A DNA stretch of 64,000 nt from NCBI GenBank assembly GCA_026874595.1, contig CM049322.1:60953802-61017801 (forward strand). The letters are read 5' to 3'. This document shows, in pieces, positions 22,643 to 32,400 of the stretch (the first letter of the stretch is position 1; each line of letters begins with the position of its first letter). Made by a program: the position numbers and the translations under genes. The stretch is from Sipunculus nudus. Its lineage: Eukaryota; Annelida; Sipuncula; Golfingiida; Sipunculidae. The notes under the pieces were generated by a model. It was not told the origin of the DNA and made no database searches. It worked only from the letters and a program-made list of their open reading frames with translations.

Positions 22643-23234
22643 TGAAGAAAAAACGATCCCAGATTTGACGAAACTTACAATATAAACACATAATGTGACC
22701 GAGAGTGTTAGACGCTATCGAATGCTGAAAACTAAAGGTCTTCAGCATTAAAATAACAGAATTATAGGCGTATCTTTGAATGGTCCCATGTTCTCGTTTG
22801 ACAAGAAATGATGCGAGATATGACGAGATATTCAATTTTGTCACTTCAAACTAGTCAAGTGAATCTCGAACAATAGAAAAATAAAATCTCTGGCATTCAA
22901 ATGACAGAGATATTGACATTTGTTCGAATTCTCGAATATTCTCGTTTGGCGGGAGATGGTACGAGATGTGGCGAGATATAAGTTATTATCTTGTTAAGCT
23001 CCCAAAACGCAACAAAATGCTGAAAACTGCTCCTCTTTAGCCGAAAAGGTGACCAAGTTATATGCATTTCTGTGAAATCTCGTAATTTCTCGTTTGACGG
23101 AAAACAGAGCGAGATTCTACGAGACTTGCAATTAACTGCATTAGTGGCAAGGGAATGCTACCTCATGCAGAAAACTAGACACTTGTAGTATAAATATTAA
23201 CAGAGATAGAAGCAAAAAACTTATTATTTTCAGA
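22643..23234 (+). repeat. Four tandem ~148-bp modules inside the hybrid monomer
   Basis: TTCTCGTTTG(A/G)C starts modules at 22791, 22939 and 23087, exactly 148 bp apart. A degraded one precedes them near 22643 (TTTGAAGAAAAAACGATCCCAG). Each continues with a CGAGAT...GCGAGA segment and a CTAGACCTCT-like or CTCTGGCATT-like segment, then ATGACAGAG. The fourth ends exactly where the CCCCAAAATTTGG block begins. A fifth, isolated module is near 23540. Confidence 0.7.
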
Positions 23235-23259
23235 TTGCCAAGTTTTACCCCAAAATTTG

Positions 23260-23273
23260 GTTACCATGGTAAC
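23260..23273. promoter_or_regulatory. Perfect X-box dyad GTTACCATGGTAAC
   Basis: A 14-bp perfect palindrome that fits the RFX X-box form GTTNCCATGGNAAC. It occupies the place of the imperfect GTAACCATGGTAAC in A and B units, which suggests that the perfect dyad was ancestral. Binding is not shown. Confidence 0.4.
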
Positions 23274-23407
23274 AGCAGCGCAAAGCTACATGTACGCAGG
23301 AATAAGCCGACGATCCTAGTTTCAGATAAGACAGTAAACATTGTGCCACGTTTAATATTTTTTTTGGTATTGCAGAAAAATGGTAAGTTGCAGTGTTTCC
23401 AGTACCA

Positions 23408-23421
23408 CGCCCCCTGGTGGC
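23408..23421 (-). promoter_or_regulatory. CTCF-core-like motif in the hybrid monomer
   Basis: GCCACCAGGGGGCG on the minus strand is unchanged from family A although the surrounding sequence is clearly diverged. Confidence 0.35.
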
Positions 23422-23967
23422 TAATTTAAAAAAATGAAAAAACAAGTTCGAGATAATACAGAAAAACAGAAAATATGTCACTTTTAGAACCTTAGCTGTA
23501 AAACTGACACCTCTAAATCGTTTTTAATGAAATCTCGAAAAGTCTCATTTGGCGACAAATGGCACGAGATTTTGCGAGACTCCCGTTAATTTTCCATAGA
23601 GCATATTAAATGCTACACAATGCAAAAAACTAGACCTCTCTAACTTAAAAAATGAAAAATTTTTAGTGAAATTTTCGAATTTTCTGATTTTCCCCCAAAA
23701 ATACGTTACGATGGTAACAATCGACCAGAAAAATTTGCTAGCACTTGGAAAGCTAACATAAAGAGGAATAAAATGAGCTACAGATTATGCGGCTACGATT
23801 ATTATTGACAAAGATATGAAGAAAGTAAAAATGTTAGGTTTTTTGGTGACCCTGACCTTGACCTTTGACCGGTCATGACCAAAAACAATAGGCTCCGAGG
23901 AGAACCAATCTTACACTTAATGTATAAGTTTCAGAGCGATTGCTTAAAAACTGTGGCCTGTAGCGCG

Positions 23968-24063
23968 TGTACATACAGACAAACAGACAGACAGACAAAC
24001 AAACAAACAAACATACGCGGGTGACCAACATGCTTGCGAAAATCGAAGATTTCCGGCAAGCAA
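23968..24063 (+). repeat. Tail and boundary hairpin of the hybrid monomer
   Basis: ACATACAGACAAACAGACAGAC and (CAAA)n are followed by GGGTGACCAACATGCTTGCG and the A-type hairpin ending CCGGCAAGCAAC. The B-type hairpin module follows immediately, so two homologous ~45-bp hairpin modules stand in tandem at this junction. Confidence 0.75.
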
Positions 24064-24084
24064 CAAACGGAACTGATCAACATA

Positions 24085-24111
24085 CTTGTCGAAATCTCTG
24101 ATTCCGGCAAG
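24085..24111. other. Boundary hairpin, family B form
   Basis: CTTGTCGAAATC-TCT-GATTCCGGCAAG forms a 12-position stem with one A-C mismatch, one T-G wobble and a TCT triloop. Clearly homologous to the family-A hairpin at 54-83. Present again at each B unit start, for example 30285-30311. Confidence 0.65.
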
Positions 24112-24237
24112 CAATAAACTATAACGCGACAGAAATGGCAAACCGGCCCGCAAAGAATGCCTGTGGTCACTTATTTTATACGGCGAACGCAATAATTTTT
24201 GCAGTCACGGGAAAGCGTGTCTGTCTTTCATACTAAA

Positions 24238-24256
24238 ACGCGTGCATGCATGCGTG
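24238..24256. other. Alternating purine-pyrimidine tract in B (Z-DNA-prone)
   Basis: ACGCGTGCATGCATGCGTG alternates purine and pyrimidine without a break for 19 bases and contains the palindrome GCATGCATGC. It is followed closely by GGCATATGTAT and TGTGCATGCG. Repeated in each B unit, for example 30438-30456. Confidence 0.5.
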
Positions 24257-24458
24257 ATGGCATATGTATTTGTGCATGCGGGTTTTAATTTTTACAAAGT
24301 TGCTAAAATTTGTGGGGACCGTGTATGATTAAACAAAAGAGGTCATGGGCAGAAAGGCCATGAAACGCCAATTCATATGGTGTGCAGTTTATGTACCTAA
24401 AATGTGTAGTTTTGGAGATATGGTTAAACAATGATAGTAGGTACGGGGTTGCAGTGCA

Positions 24459-24472
24459 GCGCCCCCTAGCGG
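24459..24472 (-). promoter_or_regulatory. First CTCF-like motif of the B unit
   Basis: The minus strand reads CCGCTAGGGGGCGCTGC, a good fit to the CTCF core and its 3' side. It is followed by GGTAATTTTCCAGAAACTG and CGAGATATTAG, the same surroundings as the motif in A. Confidence 0.35.
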
Positions 24473-24915
24473 TAATTTTCCAGAAACTGAACAATTGCTT
24501 TCGAGATATTAGTGTATGACGTAACATGTATCAGTTTCAAACGGATGCCTGCATATCTGTGGCCTATAGGGCATGTCACCGTGAAATCGCGAAATCTCAT
24601 TCGACGAGAAACGGTGCGAGATTTGGCAAGATTTTTGGTTGGATCACCGAGAACTCACCAAGGGCTACAAGATGCAAAAATTTTGACCTCTCTGGCATAA
24701 AAACTGACAGAGTTAGAAGCTGAAAACTGCATATTTTCAAAATTCAAAGGTTTTACCCCAAAAATAGAGAAATCTGGCAATAGGGCACTTTGGCACCTAT
24801 GCGCAAAAATAAGCCCATGGACCCTAGTTTAAGGTGCTGTGATGGAAATGGCCCAATGTTTAATAGTTCTGGAGGTATAGCACCACAACAAATTTTCATG
24901 TTTTTTCATCTGCAA

Positions 24916-24930
24916 CGCCCCCTGGCGGCC
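24916..24930 (-). promoter_or_regulatory. Second CTCF-like motif of the B unit
   Basis: The minus strand reads TGGCCGCCAGGGGGCGTTG, against the vertebrate consensus TGGCCACCAGGGGGCGCTA. B units therefore carry two such motifs on one strand, about 457 bp apart. Confidence 0.4.
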
Positions 24931-25342
24931 ATTTCCAAAATCTGAAAAACCCGTTTCGAGATATTCTTATGTTACATAAAATATCTCAGAACCAGTAAAA
25001 TTGCTGCAAATTTGAAAAAATATCACGAAATTCCATGATTTCTCCCCAAAATTGCGTAACCATGGTAACAGCGAAATGAGGCGTTTTTGCAGTGTTGGAA
25101 GTGGCCATGCAGTGGCAAATTAAACGGGCTACAGATTAAGTGCCTACGGCTATTTTTGACGAAGGTATGAAGAAAAAACCGTTTTTGAGCTTTTTGGTGA
25201 CCCTGACCTTGACCCTTGACCGATCATGACCAAAAACAATAGGCTCCGAGAAGAACCGATTATACACTCTATCTATAAGTTTCAGGACGATTGGTGCAAA
25301 ATTGTGGCCTGCAGAGCGGGGACATACAGACAAACAAACAAA

Positions 25343-25405
25343 CGGAACTGATCAACATACTTGTCGAAATCTCTGATTCCGGCAAGCAACAAACAGACAA
25401 ACAGA
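25343..25405 (+). repeat. B-to-A junction (copy 1)
   Basis: The B hairpin module ends TTCCGGCAAGC (25377-25387). It passes through AACAAACAGACAAACAGA straight into the A-specific CATCCGCGACTGACC and the A hairpin. This matches the window start and 37912-37978 apart from one CAAA step. Confidence 0.8.
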
Positions 25406-26652
25406 CATCCGCGACTGACCAACCAGCTTGCGAAAATCGAAGATTTCCGGCAAGCAATAAAGTCTGGACTGTGCCTCCAACATGTATGATCATAGATGGG
25501 GCCCGGAGAGGCCGTCACGCACCGCTGCACACGCCGGCCGCCCACCGTAGGGACCCTGCCGCCACTTGCGGCGACGGCACGTGTCTTCGTGGTTTGGCGA
25601 GAAACGGCGCGAGATTTGACGAGACTAACAATGTGACCTGAATGTGACTGCGAGTGTCAGCCGCTATCCAGCGCTGCAAACCATGTGTCTGTAGCGTGAA
25701 AAATGACATAATTATAGGCATTTCTTTGAATGGTCACGAGTTCTCGTTTCACGAGAAACGGTGCGAGATATGACGAGACTTGCGATTGAATGACTAAGAA
25801 CTAGAGGGATGCTGTCTAACGCCAAACACCAGACCTTTCTATCGCAAATATCAACAGAGAGAGAAGCTGGAAAACTCCGAATTTTCAGATTGTCAAGTTT
25901 TACCCCAAAATTTGGTAACCATGGTAACGGCAGCACAAAGCAACATGTGCGAAGGGATAAGCCAATGTTCCTAGTTTCAGATACGACCCAAAAAATGGTG
26001 TCACGTTTAATATTTTTTGAGATATTGCAGAAAAATGATATGTTACAGTGTTTCATGTACCACGCCCCCTGGTGGCTATTTCCAAAAAATGAAAAATTGG
26101 TTTCGAGATATTTCTAAATAACACAAAATATGTCATTTTCAAAGTCATAGTTTAAAAAATGCGACCTGTAAGCCATATTTAATGAAATCTCGAAAATTCT
26201 CGTTTGACGAGAAATGGTGCGAGATTTTACGAGACTTTCACTTGTATAATTAAAAGCTTATTTAGTACTATCTGATGCAAAAAACTAGAACTCTCTAGCT
26301 TTAAAAATGACAAAGTTAGAAAAATTAGGCCTTTTATTTTCGAAAATCATGAGTTTCCCCCCAAAATGTGTAACCATAGAAACAGCAGATTTCAGCAACA
26401 TATATATCAGAAGAAAGGCCTTGGAATGCCGATTAAAATGAGCCCTGTTTGAAGTGGCTATGACAAATAGTAATGGAGATATGAAGAAAAGAGCACTTTA
26501 GGAACTTTTGATGACCTTGACCTTGACCTTTGACCTATATTGCCCAAAAACAATAGGCTTCTTGCATTTTTGATTTTACACAAACTGTGAAAGTTTGAAA
26601 GCGATGGGATCAAAATTGCGACCTGTAGAGACTGGACAGACAAACAAACAAA
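25388..26652 (+). repeat. Isolated single A1 unit (variant P2-Q2)
   Basis: One complete A unit with the P2 deletion (TAACAATGTGACCTG) and Q2 (CACGAGTTCTCG, GTCTAACGCCAAACACC), virtually identical to units 6 and 8 of the first array. It is bounded by the same left junction and the same right border as the 14-unit array, so it is the same locus type at copy number one. Confidence 0.93.
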
Positions 26653-26683
26653 CTAGACGACCATAGGTCGAGAGCTTGCCGGA
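26653..26683. repeat. Right border of the single A1 unit
   Basis: TAGACGACCATAGGTCGA then GCTTGCCGGA. It keeps the hairpin arms CGACC/GGTCG and GCTTGCCGGA (26674-26683), the reverse complement of TCCGGCAAGC at the left junction. Sequences diverge shortly afterwards from the flank at 17804. Confidence 0.7.
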
Positions 26684-27450
26684 CTTAAATGACAGACAGA
26701 TGGACAAACAGGACAAACTGACGATTTTCTATCAATTGAATGACTTTTAAAGCGATTGCTGGAACGTTTGGCCTGTTGAACGACATATATCACACAAAAG
26801 AACATGAAATCAGACATAGCTCAAAACAGACAAATATACTGACACACCTGAGATAACAGACTACAAGTGAAGGTAGAGTTTATAATGTCGGAGATATGGC
26901 CAAAAAATGATATGGTGTGGAGGCTCTACCGCAGCATCCCCTAGCGGCCATATCCCAAAAATTAAAAATTTCTATTGAGATATTATTGTAAGAAATGTTC
27001 CAAGATGTATATATTATTTTAAGAGATGTTCCACTTCCAAAAGGATTCCTTCAAAACTGTGGCCTGAAGATTTGTAACTGTAAGACGCAAGATCCAGCAA
27101 TCAGGCGAATATGAGGATCACTGACAAACAGACAGACATCCTGAAAAACTGTGGCCTGAAGATTGCTAACTGTAAGACGCAAGATCCAGCAAGCAGATGA
27201 AATAGAGGATCACTGACAAACAGACAGACATACTGAAAAAGTGACACAAGAATAAGACCAGATGACTAACTCAGATTATGGAGAAGATTTAAAGGAAGAC
27301 AATAAGTCATAGTGTTTGTAATTGAAGTTTATAGTTTTGTAGATATGGCAAAGAAATATATATAGGGGACGCAACGCAACGCCCCCCTTTTGGCAATTTC
27401 CAGAAAATGAATAATCTGTTACTGTAAGATGTAAGATGTAATAGTTTAAC
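26684..27450 (+). repeat. Decayed B-like segments with a 92-bp tandem duplication
   Basis: GGAGATATGGCCAAAAAATGATATGG, GCAGCATCCCCTAGCGGCCA, TTGAGATATTATTG and CCAAAAGGATTCC (26890-27050) parallel the first half of a B unit. A second weaker copy is at 27330-27440 (GTAGATATGGC, ACGCCCCCCTTTTGGCAATTTCC). Between them, AACTGTGGCCTGAAGATT...GACAAACAGACAGACAT occurs twice, at 27055 and 27147 (92 bp apart). The CTCF-like sites here are degraded. Confidence 0.6.
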
Positions 27451-27837
27451 AAGTGACCCATGGGTCATGACGCTCAGCTGCCAAGCATGACCTGCCACAT
27501 CATGGGCTGAGATTCACAACTTCCAGTCACATTTTGAAGAACCAATTTGCCAATATGTTGAAATTTTCTACGACAACAGAAATATACATCACCTATGTCT
27601 GGTTAAAACACAGTGACTTGATGGTCTAAGGAAAAATGAATGATTGTTAAGCTATCAGTAACTATTCCCATAGCTTGCTTGATACCTGTCAGTCTCAAAA
27701 GAAACACCACAAAGGGCAAATATAAGATCAAAATATATAGCAAAAATCAAGGAAATCCATGCAAGAATTATTGAGAAACGGGTTGAACAGTTTCACTTGC
27801 AAAATGTTCACAACCATTTAGAATAATTAAGTAATGT
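27451..27837. other. Spacer, nothing recognised
   Basis: AT-rich sequence without a repeat or coding frame that I can identify. Confidence 0.45.
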
Positions 27838-28400
27838 GTCCTTGACCTTTGACCTTTTGAACTCGACATCGATAGGCTTCTTCCCCTATTGGTAGGTAAG
27901 CCATATATGACAAATGGAAGGTATAGATTGAAAAGTTTCCTGAAAATGACTCCACACAAAAAGTGGGTGCAGTGAACTTGACCTTTGACCTCAAAATCAA
28001 CAGGTCTTTTCCCCTGTTGGCAGAGAAGCGATATCAGTGCTGGGAAGTTTGGAATGAAATGTCTAGCTTGAAATGTTTTCACAACCTTTTAAAAAATTGG
28101 ATCCTGTGACCCTGATCTTTGATCTTGTGACCTAAAAATCTATAGGATTCTTCTCCCTCTTAGTAGGTGAAATATATGTAAACGTTCAAAGAATTGGGAT
28201 TAAAGATTTGGCTTAAAATGCATCCACAGGCATTAAATAAAGGGACTGCTGTGACCTTGATCTTTGACCTGTTGACTTCAAAATAATTATGGTTCTTCCC
28301 CTGTTGGTAGATGAGCTGTATGTGAAAGATGGAAGGTTTTGGATGAACATTTTAGCTAAAAGAATTATTTATGGGGGGTGCATACACACCCTGTAACTTC
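27838..28400 (+). repeat. Four diverged ~130-150-bp repeats built round TGACCTTTGACC
   Basis: Copies begin near 27840, 27974, 28105 and 28252. Each has TGACCTTGA(C/T)(C/T)TTTGA(C/T)CT, then a segment like AAAATCNATAGG, then TTCTTCCCCTRTTGGTAGRTRAG. Then come GGAAGGT/GGAAGTTT, a TAGCTTGAAAT-like stretch and CACA. The AGG(C/T)TTCTT segment also follows the half-site cluster in family A, so the satellites probably took this part from the same repeat type. The ~104-codon minus-strand frame over 27768-28082 is just this repeat. Confidence 0.7.
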
Positions 28401-28600
28401 GAGAATATAGGTCAGTGACCTAATTTCAGGTTTGCAAGGAGATCATTTTAGAACCTCTAAGACTACATAGTTACAGTTACGATTTGTGCCCTGCTAACAG
28501 ACGGACGGCCGGTCAGCAGGATGGACAGATGGAAGGACGACGGACAAAGACCCATCGCTATAGCCCAGCATGACTGAAAGTCAGCTGAGCTAAAAATGAT
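28401..28600 (+). repeat. 3' end of a mollusc-type interspersed repeat
   Basis: GACGGACGGCCGGTCAGCAGG, GGACGACGGACAAAGACCC, ATAGCCCAGCATGACTG and AGTCAGCTGAGCTAAAAAT form the (GACG)n plus AGCTGAGCT ending that I associate with common bivalve repeats. Recognition is from memory; a repeat-library search would decide it. Confidence 0.45.
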
Positions 28601-29245
28601 CCTTTCAAAACGGTGGCCTGTAGAATGCTATCAGTGAGACTCAAGAACCAAAAAGCCGGCGAATTTGAGGACAACTGACAAACAAACAGACAAACTTACA
28701 AAGGGACACAAGATGGAGACAAGATGACTTAATCAGGTTATGTAGAAGACTCAGAGGAAGAAAATAAGCTATAGTTTATGTAATTGAGGCTAATAATTTT
28801 GGAGATATGGCCAAATAATGATATACTGGATATGTTCGACTGCAGCGCCCTCTAGTGGACATATCCTGAAATCGACAAATGCGTTTCGTGATATTAGTGT
28901 ATGACATAAGATGTAATAGTTTCAAAAGGATTCGTCCACATATCTGACTTGTTGATTGCTATATCTAAAGTGCAAAAACTAGCAAGCAGGCGAATATGAG
29001 GATAAATGACAAACAGACAGACATACTGACAAAGTGACACTAGATGGAGACCAGGTGACTTGACCATGTTTTGAAGAAGACCAAGAGAAAGAAAATAAGC
29101 TATAGTTTGTGTAATATAGGTTTACTCTTATGGAAATATGTTCAAAAACTGATTTTTTTGGAAGGGTCAAGTGCAGCGCCCCCTAGCAGCCTTATCGGGA
29201 AAATGAAAAATAATTTTTGAGATATTAGTATAATACATAAGATGA
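28601..29245 (+). repeat. Two further decayed B-like copies
   Basis: TTGGAGATATGGCCAAATAATG with CAGCGCCCTCTAGTGGACAT (28800-28870) and TATGGAAATATGTTC with CAGCGCCCCCTAGCAGCC (29110-29200). Each is followed by GATATTAGTGTATGACATAAGATG or similar. Both have GGATAAATGACAAACAGACAGAC-type links. Order and content follow the first part of family B. Confidence 0.65.
28845..28858 (-). promoter_or_regulatory. CTCF-like motif CCACTAGAGGGCGC in a decayed copy
   Basis: Although the copy is diverged, this 14-mer still fits CCASYAGRKGGCRS. The neighbouring copy at 29176-29189 (CTGCTAGGGGGCGC) has one core change. Confidence 0.35.
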
Positions 29246-29450
29246 AGGAACAAACATACACGGGTGACCAACATGCTTTCGGAAATCGAAGATTTCCGGC
29301 AAGTAATACAAGTAATAAAGTCTGGACTGTGCCTCCAACATGTATGATAATAGATAGGGCCCGGAAAGGCCGACACGCACCGCTGCACACGCCGGCTGCC
29401 CACCGTAAGGACCTTGTCGCCACTTGCGGCAATTGCACGTGTCTTCGTGG
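29246..29450 (+). repeat. Diverged family-A head fused to a family-B unit
   Basis: AACAAACATACACGGGTGACCAAC, a damaged hairpin (GCTTTCGGAAATCGAAGATTTCCGGCAAG) and the GC-rich head up to CACGTGTCTTCGTGG are family A, with several substitutions against the arrays. At about 29450 the text switches to the B phrase ATGTATCAGTTTCAAAAGGATGCC. The A part is more diverged than any array unit, whereas the B part is not. Confidence 0.8.
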
Positions 29451-32400
29451 TATGTATCAGTTTCAAAAGGATGCCTGCATATCTGTGGCCTATAGGGCAT
29501 GTCACCGTGAAATCGCGAAATCTCATTCGACGAGAAACGGTGCGAGATTTTGCAAGATTTTTGGTTGGATCACCGAGAACTCACCAAGGGCTACAAGATG
29601 CAAAAATGTTGACCTCTCTAGCATAAAAACTGACAGAGTTAGAAGCTGAAAACTGCATATTTTCAAAATTCAAAGGTTTTACCCCAAAAATAGAGAAATC
29701 TGGCAATAGCGCACTTTGGCACCTATGCGCAAAAATAAGCCCATGGACCCTAGTTTCAGGTGCTGTGATGGAAATGGCCCAATGTTTAATAGTTCTGGAG
29801 GTATAGCACCAAAACAAATTTTCATGTTTTTTCATCTGCAACGCCCCCTGGCGGCCATTTCCAAAATCTGAAAAACCCGTTTCGAGATATTCTTATGTTA
29901 CATAAAATATCTCAGAATCAGTAAAATTGCTGCAAATTTGAAAAATGTCACGAAATTCCATGATTTCTCCCCAAAATTGCGTAACCATGGTAACAGCGAA
30001 ATGAGGCAATTTTGCAGTGTTGGAAGTGGCCATGCAGTGGCAAATAAAACGGGCTACAGATTAGGTGCCTACGGCTATTTTTGACGAAGGTATGAAGAAA
30101 AAACCGTTTTTGAGCTTTTTGGTGACCCTGACCTTGACCCTTGACCGATCATGACCAAAAACAATAGGCTCCGAGAAGAACCGATTATACACTCTATCTA
30201 TAAGTATCAGGACGATTGGTGCAAAATTGTGGCCTGTAGAGCGGGGACATACAGACAAACAAACAAACGGAACTGATCAACATACTTGTCGAAATCTCTG
30301 ATTCCGGCAAGCAATAAACTATAACGCGACAGAAATGGCAAACCGGCCCGCAAAGAGTGCCTGTGGTCACTTATTTTATACGGCGAACGCTATAATTTTT
30401 GCAGTCACGGGAAAGCGTGTCTGTCTTTCATACTAAAACGCGTGCATGCATGCGTGATGGCATATGTATTTGTGCATGCGGGTTTTAATTTTTACAAAGT
30501 TGCTAAAATTTGCGGGGACCGTGTATGATTAAACAAAAGAGGTCATGGGCAGAAAGGCCATGAAACGCCAATTCATATGGTGTACAGTTTATGTACCTAA
30601 AATGTGTAGTTTTGGAGATATGGTTAAACAATGATAGTAGGTACGGGGTTGCAGTGCAGCGCCCCCTAGCGGTAATTTTCCAAAAACTGAACAATTGCTT
30701 TCGAGATATTAGTGTATGACGTAACATGTATCAGTTTCAAAAGGATGCCTGCATATCTGTGGCCTATAGGGCATGTCACCGTGAAATCGCGAAATCTCAT
30801 TCGACGAGAAACGGTGCGAGATTTTGCAAGATTTTTGGTTGGATCACCGAGAACTCACCAAGGGCTACAAGATGCAAAAATGTTGACCTCTCTAGCATAA
30901 AAACTGACAGAGTTAGAAGCTGAAAACTGCATATTTTCAAAATTCAAAGGTTTTACCCCAAAAATAGAGAAATCTGGCAATAGCGCACTTTGGCACCTAT
31001 GCGCAAAAATAAGCCCATGGACCCTAGTTTCAGGTGCTGTGATGGAAATGGCCCAATGTTTAATAGTTCTGGAGGTATAGCACCAAAACAAATTTTCATG
31101 TTTTTTCATCTGCAACGCCCCCTGGCGGCCATTTCCAAAATCTGAAAAACCCGTTTCGAGATATTCTTATGTTACATAAAATATCTCAGAATCAGTAAAA
31201 TTGCTGCAAATTTGAAAAATGTCACGAAATTCCATGATTTCTCCCCAAAATTGCGTAACCATGGTAACAGCGAAATGAGGCAATTTTGCAGTGTTGGAAG
31301 TGGCCATGCAGTGGCAAATAAAACGGGCTACAGATTAGGTGCCTACGGCTATTTTTGACGAAGGTATGAAGAAAAAACCGTTTTTGAGCTTTTTGGTGAC
31401 CCTGACCTTGACCCTTGACCGATCATGACCAAAAACAATAGGCTCCGAGAAGAACCGATTATACACTCTATCTATAAGTATCAGGACGATTGGTGCAAAA
31501 TTGTGGCCTGTAGAGCGGGGACATACAGACAAACAAACAAACGGAACTGATCAACATACTTGTCGAAATCTCTGATTCCGGCAAGCAATAAACTATAACG
31601 CGACAGAAATGGCAAACCGGCCCGCAAAGAGTGCCTGTGGTCACTTATTTTATACGGCGAACGCTATAATTTTTGCAGTCACGGGAAAGCGTGTCTGTCT
31701 TTCATACTAAAACGCGTGCATGCATGCGTGATGGCATATGTATTTGTGCATGCGGGTTTTAATTTTTACAAAGTTGCTAAAATTTGCGGGGACCGTGTAT
31801 GATTAAACAAAAGAGGTCATGGGCAGAAAGGCCATGAAACGCCAATTCATATGGTGTACAGTTTATGTACCTAAAATGTGTAGTTTTGGAGATATGGTTA
31901 AACAATGATAGTAGGTACGGGGTTGCAGTGCAGCGCCCCCTAGCGGTAATTTTCCAAAAACTGAACAATTGCTTTCGAGATATTAGTGTATGACGTAACA
32001 TGTATCAGTTTCAAAAGGATGCCTGCATATCTGTGGCCTATAGGGCATGTCACCGTGAAATCGCGAAATCTCATTCGACGAGAAACGGTGCGAGATTTTG
32101 CAAGATTTTTGGTTGGATCACCGAGAACTCACCAAGGGCTACAAGATGCAAAAATGTTGACCTCTCTAGCATAAAAACTGACAGAGTTAGAAGCTGAAAA
32201 CTGCATATTTTCAAAATTCAAAGGTTTTACCCCAAAAATAGAGAAATCTGGCAATAGCGCACTTTGGCACCTATGCGCAAAAATAAGCCCATGGACCCTA
32301 GTTTCAGGTGCTGTGATGGAAATGGCCCAATGTTTAATAGTTCTGGAGGTATAGCACCAAAACAAATTTTCATGTTTTTTCATCTGCAACGCCCCCTGGC

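Larger units (their letters stand above)
22591..24063 (+). repeat. Diverged A/B hybrid satellite monomer (~1.47 kb)
   Basis: The start resembles the family-A head (CTGCCGCCACTTATGGTCACGGC). The middle is family-A-like (TTTTACCCCAAAATTTGG, CCACGCCCCCTGGTGGCTA). The end is family-B-like (TTGACAAAGATATGAAG, GGTGACCCTGACCTTGACC, GACCGGTCATGACC, GGCTCCGAG). It finishes with a long CAGACAAACAAAC tail and the boundary hairpin. It is longer than A or B because it holds four consecutive ~148-bp modules instead of two. It is either an old representative of the common ancestor or an old recombinant. Confidence 0.8.
24068..25342 (+). repeat. Satellite family B, single 1275-bp unit
   Basis: Runs from CGGAACTGATCAACATACTTG to the next copy of that phrase at 25343. 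It differs from the later B array by scattered substitutions (GAATGCC/GAGTGCC, GCAATAATT/GCTATAATT, TTTGTGGGG/TTTGCGGGG and others) and one base in length. Homologous to family A in the module with CGACGAGAAACGGTGCGAGAT, the CCCCAAAA and CCATGGTAAC blocks, the half-site cluster and the CAAA tail. It lacks the GC-rich head and instead begins with ATAAACTATAACGCGACAG and an alternating purine-pyrimidine stretch. The short open frames are repeat-borne. Confidence 0.93.
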
